NCBI GenBank assembly: GCA_030151725.1
Contig: JASLDD010000019.1
Location: 1-11,520 of the forward strand
From: Solirubrobacteraceae bacterium
GTDB lineage: Bacteria > Actinomycetota > Thermoleophilia > Solirubrobacterales > Solirubrobacteraceae
Direction: 5' to 3'
DNA length: 11,520 bases
Below are positions 1 through 6,289 of the stretch, in pieces. The translations under genes and the position numbers were made by a program. Every line of letters begins with the position of its first letter. Within the stretch, counting starts at the first letter, position 1. The notes beneath the pieces are model-generated. The model ran no database searches. It saw only the letters and a list, made by a program, of their open reading frames with translations, and was not told where the DNA came from.

Positions 1-195
1 CGCCTCCCAGCGGGTGGCGTCGAGTCCCATCCGAGGCTGTGCGAGATCACACCGCAGCTGCAGATCGACTGGAAGTTGCGCTTGCTGGGAATGGACAAGG
101 CCGATCGTGCGGTGCTGTTGCAGATCCTCAGCCAGAGCGCGGCCAACCACCCCGGAGGCCCCAGTCAGGAGAACGGTGAGGGGCCGAGCTGTCAT
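1..195 (-). CDS. NAD(P)-dependent epimerase/reductase, extended SDR family (N-terminal 65 codons, runs off left edge)
   Basis: The minus strand is open from an ATG at 195 to base 1 without a stop, giving 65 residues. The start MTARPLTVLLTGASGVVGRA is a beta strand followed by the TGxxGxxG dinucleotide-binding loop (Gly12, Gly15, Gly18) of extended short-chain dehydrogenases. Around residues 49-59, CDLAQPRMGLD resembles the 'GDl..PrLGL' segment common in the male-sterility/thioester-reductase-like SDR branch (fatty acyl or peptidyl thioester reductases and related epimerases). Its ATG overlaps the TGA of the upstream acyl-AMP ligase gene as ATGA (192-195), so it is probably translationally coupled and belongs to the same operon. 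There is no good Shine-Dalgarno in front of it, as expected for a coupled gene. Inferred role: NAD(P)H-dependent reduction or release of the acyl product. Substrate and exact subfamily cannot be told from the fragment; a plain nucleotide-sugar epimerase-like enzyme is the alternative. Confidence 0.82.
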   Translation of the reverse strand, partial: MTARPLTVLLTGASGVVGRALAEDLQQHRTIGLVHSQQAQLPVDLQLRCDLAQPRMGLDATRWEA

Positions 196-1829
196 CGCGA
201 GGAACCAGCGAACTCGATCGTCGCGAGTTGCTCGTAGTCGCCTGTGTCGAGCAGCCGACGGCAGCGGTGGCGCTGGATCTTCCCACTCGGGGTCTTGGGC
301 AAGCTTCCTTTTGGCAGAAAGATGCATTCGGAAAGCGGGACCGCGGCGCGTGCCATCGCCGCGTCGGCAGCTTGGGCGGCTAGGTGCCTGTAATCGCCGT
401 CCGTATCGCTCATCTCGACCATCAGAGCGAGACCGCCCGTGCCATTGCGCTCTACCAGCGTGGAGCATCCGCGGCGCATTCCCGTGAGCACATCGACGGC
501 GCTCTCGATCTCGCACGCGTATACCTTGCGACCTCCGACCGAGATCGCATCGTCGGCCCGCGCTACAGGGTAAAGGTATCCGTCCCTGATGAACGCCAGA
601 TCACCAGTGAGAAAGCCCGAGTCGCGGAAGCGCTCGCGCGTGCGTTCAGGATCAGCGAGGTAGCCATTGGCAAGCGAAGGCGACTGAACTTGGATCTCGC
701 CCAGACGGTCTGAGCGCAGGCCGCTGAGCGTGACTCCCTCGCACGGAACGCCCGCTGCGACGATCCGCGTTGCGGTCGGTGCATCGGGATCTGCCTCGAC
801 CAGCTCGAAGTCAGCAAGAGCGCCTGCGTCGAGCACGACGTGACGCGCGGCCTCGTGAACCGGCGTGGCAGTGACGGCGAGCGTGGCCTCCGCCAGCCCG
901 TAGGCGGGCATGAGCGCCTGCGGCTGAAACCCGTAGGGAGCAAGCGTGTCGCTCGCAAGGGTCAGGGTGTCCCAGCTGATTCGCTCGGCCCCCACTATGC
1001 ACACACGCAACTTGAGTCGGCCGCGCAGGGGCATCGTCCGATGCGTGCGAGCCGCCACGTGCAAAGCGGTGTTGGTACCGGCTGTGACAGTGAGGTCGTG
1101 CTCAGCGAGATCGCCGAACCAGGTTCGCGGCGCCATCATGAAGCGCTCGGGCGTAGAGAGGTAAAGGTCACAGTCGAACGCCCACGGGGTGAGCAGGAGC
1201 CCAAACAGACCCATGTCGTGTGAGAGCGGGAGCCAGGAGGCCGCAGCGTCCTCTTTTGGCTGACCATCGATCATCGCCCAGATCAGCTCGATTTGCGCCG
1301 CTATTGCGCGCGGCGTGAGCATGCAGCCCTTTGGTTGGCTGGTGCTTCCCGATGAGTACTGCACGAATGCGATCTCGTCGATCTCGGGCGGAGTCGCTTC
1401 GATGCGCCCGCTGCCTGCGAACGACTCGAAAGACCGTGCACGGGTGCGCGCGCGCAGTTCGGGCGGGAGCAGCTCGAGCATTCTCTGCTCGATGAGCATC
1501 AGCGGTGGATCGAGTTGGTCACAGATCGCTGTGAGCTGGCGTGAATACTCCACCGGCGCCATGCCGCGGGCTGGTACCGGCAGAGAGGCCACAGCTCCGC
1601 CCGCCAGCCAGACACCGAGCAATCCTCGCACGACGTCGGGGCTGTTGGTCAGGACTGCCGCCACCGTGACTCCGGGGCGCACACCGGCAGCACGCAGCCC
1701 AGCGGTCATCGCGTGCGCATCACTGGCGACCACATCCCAGCCCGCGGACTCAAAATCAGAGCCGGCCCAAGTATGAAGCCCCCTGAGAGAAGAGACGCTG
1801 CTCGAGCTGAGCGTGTCGAATAGGTGCAT
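192..1829 (-). CDS. Fatty acyl-AMP ligase / fatty acyl-ACP synthetase (FAAL, FadD-like ANL superfamily)
   Basis: This 545-residue adenylate-forming enzyme would activate a free fatty acid with ATP to acyl-AMP and, given the ACP gene next door, load it onto that carrier. Visible ANL motifs in order: the A3 phosphate loop YSSGSTSQPKG (158-168); WLPLSHDMGL (199-208), matching the FAAL 'WLPLyHDMGL'; the A5 motif AYGLAE (309-314); the A7 motif TGD (408-410) with a following DGYLY; and the A10 motif KTPSGK with the catalytic lysine at 517. The SSGST loop and the HDMG stretch are more like FAALs (FadD10/FadD32 types) than classical CoA ligases, but ligase versus CoA synthetase is decided by an insertion I cannot score by eye. 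The length is a little short of the 570-600 usual for FAALs. The ATG at 1829 lies 12 bp after the desaturase stop; no strong ribosome site is seen. Its stop overlaps the SDR start. Cytosolic. Confidence 0.9.
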   Translation of the reverse strand: MHLFDTLSSSSVSSLRGLHTWAGSDFESAGWDVVASDAHAMTAGLRAAGVRPGVTVAAVLTNSPDVVRGLLGVWLAGGAVASLPVPARGMAPVEYSRQLTAICDQLDPPLMLIEQRMLELLPPELRARTRARSFESFAGSGRIEATPPEIDEIAFVQYSSGSTSQPKGCMLTPRAIAAQIELIWAMIDGQPKEDAAASWLPLSHDMGLFGLLLTPWAFDCDLYLSTPERFMMAPRTWFGDLAEHDLTVTAGTNTALHVAARTHRTMPLRGRLKLRVCIVGAERISWDTLTLASDTLAPYGFQPQALMPAYGLAEATLAVTATPVHEAARHVVLDAGALADFELVEADPDAPTATRIVAAGVPCEGVTLSGLRSDRLGEIQVQSPSLANGYLADPERTRERFRDSGFLTGDLAFIRDGYLYPVARADDAISVGGRKVYACEIESAVDVLTGMRRGCSTLVERNGTGGLALMVEMSDTDGDYRHLAAQAADAAMARAAVPLSECIFLPKGSLPKTPSGKIQRHRCRRLLDTGDYEQLATIEFAGSSR

Positions 1830-1841
1830 CGCTACCGACGC

Positions 1842-2828
1842 TTACTCGATGTCGCTGACAGCGACGGATGCAAGGTTCCCTCGCTCGGCAAGAGGCTTGG
1901 GAGGCTCATGCGCGGCCGCTCTGCCGCCGCCGATCCTCGCTAGGTTCTCAGCCCGTCTCTCGCGCAGCTCGGGATCTATGCGCTCAACATTCCACACGAG
2001 CCCGACCCCCGCGAGAGCGCGGATCAAAAGCGCCGTCAGGTCGATCTCATACCAGCGCATGCCGTGGCTTGCCGAGCGTGGGAACGCGTGATGGTTGTTG
2101 TGCCACGACTCGCCGAAGGAAGCGAGCGCGAGCCATGCGACGTTTCTTGACTCGTCGGCGGTGGCAAAGCGCCGTCGACCGAAGTAGTGACCAATCGAGT
2201 TGACCGCGTAGGTCACATGGTTGCCGATGAATATCCGCACGAGCCCGCCCCATAGTGCGCCCGTCGCCGCACCCGCAAACGTGCCGGTGAACGCCCAGCC
2301 AAGCAGCCCGGGCAGTGCGACGCCCCCAAGAACAAACGCCACGAAGTGCTTGGAGATGAAGCGCATGTCCTTGTCACGCGCCAGGTCCGGGCAATAACGG
2401 ATGGGGTCGCTTGTGAGGTGGCGGTCGAACAGCCAGCCCAGATGCGAGTGCCACAGACCTTTGAACAGCCCGCGGAAGCCGGGAGTGTCATCGTGGTATG
2501 GACTGTGCGGATCACCGTCCTTGTCTGCAACGCGATGATGGCGGCGGTGATGGGCTGCCCATATGATCGGCTGTCCTTGTGCGGCCATCGCACCGGCTGA
2601 CGCGAACAGAAAGCGCATGAGCCGCGAAGTCTCGAAGGAACGATGCGAGAGCAGCCGGTGGTATCCCGCGGAGACTCCGAATCCGACGACGGTATACATG
2701 ATCGCGAAAACAACGAGATCTGTCGGGCGCACGAGGTCGTTCCACAAGAGCGCGACCGCAGCGACGAGGCCGGCCAGCGGCAGCACGGAGGCGGCAAATA
2801 TGAAGTATTGGTGTTCGCGCCCGTCCAT
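1842..2828 (-). CDS. Membrane fatty acyl desaturase (stearoyl-CoA desaturase / DesA3-like, possibly acyl-ACP acting)
   Basis: An integral membrane non-haem di-iron desaturase of 328 residues that introduces a double (or possibly triple) bond in a long acyl chain with O2 and an external electron donor. The three histidine boxes are intact: HRLLSH (57-62), HHRRHH (93-98) and HNNHH (243-247), plus the extra NSIGH histidine (214) that completes the ligand set in SCD-type enzymes. Hydrophobic spans lie near residues 8-30, 36-54, 71-90, 162-185 and 186-210. The ATG at 2828 is preferred over an upstream in-frame start at 2873 because it has an AGGGGG ribosome site 4 nt upstream and lies 8 bp after the ACP stop; the upstream start would overlap the ACP gene. 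The C-terminal 45 residues are a polar tail. Position between an ACP and a FAAL suggests that the substrate is a carrier-bound acyl chain, as for JamB-type enzymes, but an ordinary acyl-CoA delta-9 desaturase cannot be excluded. Confidence 0.92.
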   Translation of the reverse strand: MDGREHQYFIFAASVLPLAGLVAAVALLWNDLVRPTDLVVFAIMYTVVGFGVSAGYHRLLSHRSFETSRLMRFLFASAGAMAAQGQPIIWAAHHRRHHRVADKDGDPHSPYHDDTPGFRGLFKGLWHSHLGWLFDRHLTSDPIRYCPDLARDKDMRFISKHFVAFVLGGVALPGLLGWAFTGTFAGAATGALWGGLVRIFIGNHVTYAVNSIGHYFGRRRFATADESRNVAWLALASFGESWHNNHHAFPRSASHGMRWYEIDLTALLIRALAGVGLVWNVERIDPELRERRAENLARIGGGRAAAHEPPKPLAERGNLASVAVSDIE

Positions 2829-2832
2829 GGAG

Positions 2833-2838
2833 CCCCCT
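2833..2838 (-). promoter_or_regulatory. Ribosome binding site of the desaturase gene
   Basis: The minus strand reads AGGGGG followed by CTCC and the ATG at 2828. It overlaps the TAG stop of the ACP gene (2837-2839). This is the main reason for choosing the 2828 start over the longer reading frame, and it suggests tight ACP-desaturase coupling. Confidence 0.6.
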
Positions 2839-3103
2839 ACCGGACCACGGCGGTCGTAGCGCGGGCTTGCCACGCCTCGTTGGCAAGGTCGACGAGCCCT
2901 CCGAGAGTGCGTATGTCGGCGGCCCGGGCCGCATCCAACTCGAATTCGTAACGCTCCTCGAGCGTAAAGACGATCTCGGATATCTGAAGACTCGAGAGAC
3001 CGAGGTCCTCGAGCACAGTGTCACGGCTGATGACCGTGTTGCTTGCGAGGCGCCCGCGCATCTCATGGCGGATCGCCTCACTTACCTCCTCGAATGTGAT
3101 CAT
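2837..3103 (-). CDS. Stand-alone acyl carrier protein
   Basis: This 88-residue acidic, helical protein has the size and layout of a discrete ACP: helix I (about residues 4-18), then LEDLGLSSLQISEIVFTLEE (31-50) with the phosphopantetheine serine, then a third helix region around RTLGGLVDLANEAW. By alignment to the usual GxDSL motif the attachment serine is Ser38 in G-L-S-S-L; the residue before it is serine instead of the common aspartate. It would carry the acyl chain loaded by the FAAL at 192-1829 while the desaturase and other tailoring enzymes act on it. The ATG at 3103 has a good AAGGA site 6 nt upstream. It lies 42 bp downstream of the crotonase gene and 8 bp upstream of the desaturase start, so it is co-transcribed. 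No ketosynthase or other chain-extension gene is seen in the window, which favours a dedicated tailoring carrier over a role in bulk fatty acid synthesis. Confidence 0.9.
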   Translation of the reverse strand: MITFEEVSEAIRHEMRGRLASNTVISRDTVLEDLGLSSLQISEIVFTLEERYEFELDAARAADIRTLGGLVDLANEAWQARATTAVVR

Positions 3104-3109
3104 GTGCGT

Positions 3110-3114
3110 TCCTT
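3110..3114 (-). promoter_or_regulatory. Ribosome binding site of the ACP gene
   Basis: AAGGA on the minus strand sits 6 nt before the ATG at 3103, within the longer purine run GAAGGAA (3109-3115). It is one of the clearest ribosome sites in the window and may support higher translation of the carrier protein within the operon. Confidence 0.6.
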
Positions 3115-3145
3115 CGGGTTGGCATTTGTCGCCGACGCCGCCGCT

Positions 3146-4153
3146 TTAGCCGTGCGGCGAGTTGACGATTCCTTTGAAAGTGGATGTGCCCAGATCTCCG
3201 AAGGGCTCATCACGCGCGCGCACTGCCGCGCGCCAGCCATCGGATTCGGCGAGCTGCGCAAACGCGTATCCCTCTGGGGTGTGACGGGCAATGCCGTCGA
3301 AGAGCGTGCCGAGCAGCCGGCTCGCGTGCAGACCCTGCTGGTGGACCTGCTCGTTGATCAGCAACTTGTGCATCACGAGCTGGCTGATGGGAACCTGGGC
3401 GATCCGATTGAGCAGCAACTCAAATCGGTGGTCGAGGAGATCTGCTGGGGCACTCTCGATCGCAAGGCCCCACGACACCGCGTCGCGCCCTGAGAGCGAG
3501 TCACCTGTGAGCAGGAGCCGCTTGGCGCGCATAGCACCAAGGCGCTGAGCCCACAGACCTGACGTCGGAGCCCCCCAGACGCGTGCCGGAGGATGACCGA
3601 TCTTCGCGTCATCGGCGATGACGATCAGATCCGCGCTGATCGCAAGGTCAGCGCCGCCGCCGATGCAGTACCCCTGCACCTTGCAGAGGACGGGCTTCGC
3701 GCTGTCGAACAATGCGGCGCTTGCGCCGGCATTGTGGGTCATCATCTGATAGTCAGCAATCGGGTCCCAGGCGCTTGCCGGCCGGTGGTTGGCGCGGATC
3801 ACGGCCGGATCCAGCGGCGAGCACTCCTTGGGGGGCACTTGACTGCTCGTCGGCTGGGCAAGTGCCTGCCCAAGGTCATAGCCGGCGCAGAACCCCGGAC
3901 CGCTGCCAGCGAGCGCGATGACGTGTACAGCGGGATCGAGGTTTGCGCGCTCAATGAGCTCTGTGAGTTCTCCGGGGGTCTCTCGGGTGATGCTGTTGCC
4001 GCGCTCCGGGCGGTTGAGCGTGATTCTCGCGACCGGTCCGTCTATGTCGTAGAGCACCGGCACTGGGTCGATGTCTCGCTTCCGCTTGCCAACTTCCGAA
4101 GCCGATCGCGGGGACTTGTCACCGTGAGCTGATACATCTCGCGTAGTGCTCAT
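3146..4153 (-). CDS. Crotonase-fold (enoyl-CoA hydratase/isomerase family) protein with atypical active site
   Basis: From the ATG at 4153 the protein has 335 residues (residue numbers here count from a TTG one codon earlier). About 30 N-terminal residues are polar and basic and precede the fold, which starts near VLYDIDGPVARITLNRPERG. Both oxyanion-hole segments are present: FCAGYDL (89-95) and the GGGAD stretch (166-170). The two glutamates used by canonical hydratases are missing: the first is Asp170 in GGGAD, and the second falls in GHPPARVWG (187-195), where PE is expected but PP is found. The fold is therefore clear, but straightforward 2-enoyl-CoA hydration is doubtful; isomerase, hydrolase, decarboxylase or non-catalytic acyl-binding roles are all possible. 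The ATG lies 7 bp after the stop of the di-iron oxidase gene with no convincing ribosome site, so coupled translation is likely. Length exceeds the usual 260-290 residues because of the N-terminal extension and a loop around residues 100-135. Confidence 0.85.
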   Translation of the reverse strand: MSTTRDVSAHGDKSPRSASEVGKRKRDIDPVPVLYDIDGPVARITLNRPERGNSITRETPGELTELIERANLDPAVHVIALAGSGPGFCAGYDLGQALAQPTSSQVPPKECSPLDPAVIRANHRPASAWDPIADYQMMTHNAGASAALFDSAKPVLCKVQGYCIGGGADLAISADLIVIADDAKIGHPPARVWGAPTSGLWAQRLGAMRAKRLLLTGDSLSGRDAVSWGLAIESAPADLLDHRFELLLNRIAQVPISQLVMHKLLINEQVHQQGLHASRLLGTLFDGIARHTPEGYAFAQLAESDGWRAAVRARDEPFGDLGTSTFKGIVNSPHG

Positions 4154-4160
4154 CAAGGCT

Positions 4161-5185
4161 TCAACTCACGGCCCGGGAGAACGCTGGAAGCAGCCACACT
4201 TTGCCCCGTGGCCGCAGACGGCCAAGCAACATCAGCCGACCGGGCGCGACGCGCTCGGCGGTCAAATTGACCCAATCATCAAACGAGCAGCGCAGCGTCA
4301 GGTCGGGTCGTTCAGCATGGCCCTGAGCCGCCGCCGCGAAGCCATTCCCAACCTGCACATGCCAGGGGTCCACGTCACTGAAATCCCACTCGATCGTCGT
4401 ACCGGAGGGCAGGTGACGCGGGTCGATGCGACGGCGGATGAGGTCAAAGAGGGTGGCGATCAAGCTCGGCTCTCGGCTAATCGGCCCACCTGGGCCAATC
4501 ATGTTTGCACGCGCCATTTCAACTCCCTGCCTGAAGCGCTCACGAGGCGTGAGGTCAACTGCGAGCGGCAAGCCAGGGATGTTCTCCAGCGGTAGGCCGA
4601 TCGCTCGTAGCGCGCGCTCCATCGATGCTGCACCGCGCTCGCCGAACTCCTCGAGCGAGAGCCCCCATGCCTCGAAGTAGGACATGTCCCAATTGGGCGG
4701 GATCGGCACTGTCGCGACCCAGGGGAGAACTTCCCGCAGAACGCGGACAATCGCGTCTTGGATCGGCATACCGTGCTCGTGGTAGAGATCGGAGAGACAC
4801 TTCACGCCGAAGGCTATGTGACGGTGCTCGTCGTTCGCGACCCGCTCGAAGCCCTCTCGGATACCCGGCAAGATGTCGTACTTGCTTAGGTAATCGAACA
4901 CCGAGAGCTGCGTCGGATGACCAAGGCTGGCCTCCCCGATGATGAAATAATGCGTGACGGCTTCGGCCAGTTTCTCGAGCGAGTGATCTCTGCGCAGTTC
5001 CTCGGCCATCACGTCGAGACGCCCGAACACCTTCCGATAGCCCCAGTTCAAATATTTGTCCGCAGCCGCCAACGTCGAGCTGACCTGGCTGTCACCCGAT
5101 CCGACGACCTCGTGGAAGAAGCGATGGAACATCACCGTGTGACGCGCCTCGTCGGCCTGGTGAGTCGTGAGGAAGTATTTCTGAT
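4161..5185 (-). repeat. Duplicated segment, copy A (di-iron/SCP2 gene)
   Basis: This is the part of the first di-iron/SCP2 gene that can be aligned with the second copy at 10496-11520. Both run in the same orientation, and both stretches from the shared QKYFL codons to the stop have exactly the same length, so there is no net insertion or deletion. About three quarters of residues are identical by eye. Confidence 0.75.
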
Positions 5186-5429
5186 CCTCGCGCGGCATCG
5201 CGTCGATGTACGGCGTGATGTTGTCAGTCACCGACTCCTCTGATGAATACACTGCCGACCACAGCCACAGCGCGCTACGCCGCTGTGCCTCATTCATCTG
5301 CTTCCAGTCGGCTGGGTCCTGACTGAAGTCGATCTCCGTGGCCCGCCAACTTGCTTTCTCCGAGCGTGCATACAGATCTGAGTAGCTGATGTTGGCAGTT
5401 ACGAGGTTTGGTGAAGTAGCAGTGTTCAT
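4161..5429 (-). CDS. Ribonucleotide-reductase-R2-like di-iron oxidase fused to a C-terminal SCP2-like lipid-binding domain
   Basis: The 422-residue protein has two parts. Residues about 25-275 are a ferritin-like four-helix domain with a complete carboxylate di-iron ligand pattern: Glu64/65 (SSEES), Glu94 and His97 (DEARH), Glu166 (IIGEASLG), and Glu201 and His204 (NDEHRH). This is the R2/R2lox layout with glutamate as the first ligand. Residues about 344-422 (WDFSDVDPWHVQV..., then RPDLTLRCSFDDWVNLTA and GRLRPRG) resemble an SCP2 sterol-carrier domain, which binds acyl or other lipophilic groups. There is no ribonucleotide reductase large subunit nearby, so an O2-dependent oxidation of a lipid or acyl intermediate is inferred; the exact reaction is unknown. 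The ATG at 5429 has a GAGAGGG ribosome site 4 nt upstream, and it is the first gene of its operon, followed 7 bp later by the crotonase gene. A closely related paralogue lies at 10496-11520. Confidence 0.85.
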   Translation of the reverse strand: MNTATSPNLVTANISYSDLYARSEKASWRATEIDFSQDPADWKQMNEAQRRSALWLWSAVYSSEESVTDNITPYIDAMPREDQKYFLTTHQADEARHTVMFHRFFHEVVGSGDSQVSSTLAAADKYLNWGYRKVFGRLDVMAEELRRDHSLEKLAEAVTHYFIIGEASLGHPTQLSVFDYLSKYDILPGIREGFERVANDEHRHIAFGVKCLSDLYHEHGMPIQDAIVRVLREVLPWVATVPIPPNWDMSYFEAWGLSLEEFGERGAASMERALRAIGLPLENIPGLPLAVDLTPRERFRQGVEMARANMIGPGGPISREPSLIATLFDLIRRRIDPRHLPSGTTIEWDFSDVDPWHVQVGNGFAAAAQGHAERPDLTLRCSFDDWVNLTAERVAPGRLMLLGRLRPRGKVWLLPAFSRAVS

Positions 5430-5605
5430 TTGACCCTCTCAGGTCGCCGGCCGTTTATCGCGCACATGCCTCATCAACCGTCGCCTCGGATGGAATGTCA
5501 CATCGTGTTTGTGCATCGTGCCAATTTCTTTCCTGTTTCTGATATCCCGTGGAGATAGATAGGCAGCGGATTGCTCCTGTGCTCTACCGCTGGTAGGTTC
5601 GGCAG
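5430..5605. promoter_or_regulatory. Divergent intergenic region between the left operon and the methyltransferase unit
   Basis: This 176-bp gap is the only divergent junction in the window, so it should hold promoters for the minus-strand operon (4161 down to 1) and the plus-strand pair (5606-6672). It is visibly more AT-rich than its surroundings around 5505-5560. I see no -35/-10 pair with good consensus and spacing. Three small elements are present: the 7-mer CATCGTG twice, 13 bp apart (5501-5507 and 5514-5520); an inverted repeat CTACC-GCT-GGTAG (5584-5596) ending 9 bp before the methyltransferase ATG; and GACC-N6-GGTC (5432-5445) next to the di-iron gene start. Any could be an operator, but all are short enough to occur by chance. 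No regulator gene is encoded in the window. Confidence 0.5.
5434..5440 (-). promoter_or_regulatory. Ribosome binding site of the first di-iron/SCP2 gene
   Basis: The minus strand reads GAGAGGG, then TCAA, then the ATG at 5429. It fixes the start of this gene and fits its place as the first gene of the left operon. Confidence 0.6.
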
Positions 5606-6289
5606 ATGTTCAGTGTCGCCAAGGGGGATCCTGTGTATGCCGGGCAAGCGCTTTACACACCCCGTATCCTCGCGATGTACGACACGGTCGTGTATGGCTT
5701 CAATTACCCGGTGTTCTTCGGCTGCACCAAAGCACGCCTCGTCAAGCACTACGACGCTCATGCGTCGACACGTCACCTCGACATCGGCGTTGGCAACGGC
5801 GGCCTGCTCGACGAGTGTCGCTTCGCAAGTCCAGTGCCCACTGTCACGATCATGGATATCAATCCAAACTCGCTCAAGATCGCGGCTCGACGTATAGAGC
5901 GCTACGCACCAGGGCTCCATCATGGAGATGTCCTCGCACCGTGGGACCTGCCGGCCGAATCATTTGACTCCGTTGCGATGACGAACCTACTTCACTGTCT
6001 ACCGGGCTCGTTGCCGGACAAGGCAGTCGCATTCGAGCACGCCCGAGCAGTACTCAGTCCAGGAGGTGTCCTATTCGGCGCGACGGTGCCAGGCAACGGC
6101 GTGAGACACACGCGGCGCTCGCGCCTCGCGATTGCAGCCTTCAACCGGCGGGGAATCTTCTCGAACTTGAACGACCGTCTCGATGACCTCATTGCCGGCC
6201 TCGATCGTGTCTTTGACTCCTACCAAGTAAGCATGCACGGTGTCGTCGCGTTGTTCATGGCACGCACTGCTGGCAATCCGCGGGTATGA
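5606..6289 (+). CDS. Class I SAM-dependent methyltransferase
   Basis: The 227-residue protein has a Rossmann-type SAM-binding core. Motif I is HLDIGVGNGG (57-66), the acidic residue ending strand 2 is Asp84 (IMDINPNSL), followed by GDVLAPWDLPAESFDSV (107-123), which fits motifs II/III, and a post-motif ALSPGG-like turn (VLSPGGVLFGATVPG, 149-163). The N-terminal region GQALYTPRILAMYDTVVYGF is of the type seen in small-molecule methyltransferases of actinobacteria rather than RNA or DNA methylases. It would transfer a methyl group to an O, N or C atom of a small or lipid substrate, perhaps a carboxylate or hydroxyl made by this locus. The ATG at 5606 is the only early ATG in frame, because a TAG at 5594 closes the frame upstream; the ribosome site (TAGG, 8 nt away) is weak. 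Its stop overlaps the next gene's start. Confidence 0.88.
   Translation: MFSVAKGDPVYAGQALYTPRILAMYDTVVYGFNYPVFFGCTKARLVKHYDAHASTRHLDIGVGNGGLLDECRFASPVPTVTIMDINPNSLKIAARRIERYAPGLHHGDVLAPWDLPAESFDSVAMTNLLHCLPGSLPDKAVAFEHARAVLSPGGVLFGATVPGNGVRHTRRSRLAIAAFNRRGIFSNLNDRLDDLIAGLDRVFDSYQVSMHGVVALFMARTAGNPRV

Noticed and set aside
14..487. A 157-codon plus-strand open frame near the left edge
   Set aside because: It is antisense to the FAAL C-terminus and the SDR start, both supported by motifs. The translation is Arg/Ser/Cys-rich with no domain.
192..1829. OleC-type beta-lactone synthetase in an olefin (OleABCD) cluster
   Set aside because: A neighbouring SDR could suggest OleD, but there is no OleA thiolase or OleB hydrolase, and the adjacent ACP and FAAL-like SSGST/HDMG motifs fit acyl-ACP ligation better.
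2512..3081. A 189-codon minus-strand frame across the ACP and desaturase genes
   Set aside because: It is in another frame of the same strand; the ACP and desaturase frames carry the GLSSL and histidine-box motifs, while this one is low-complexity Arg/Ser sequence.
4161..5429. True class I ribonucleotide reductase small subunit (NrdB/NrdF)
   Set aside because: No large subunit is nearby, the first iron ligand is glutamate, the C-terminus is an SCP2-like domain instead of the R1-docking tail, and there are two copies in a lipid locus.
5498..5923. A 141-codon minus-strand frame covering part of the divergent intergenic region
   Set aside because: Most of it is antisense to the methyltransferase SAM-binding region. 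It has no recognisable domain, and it would put a gene across the only likely promoter region.
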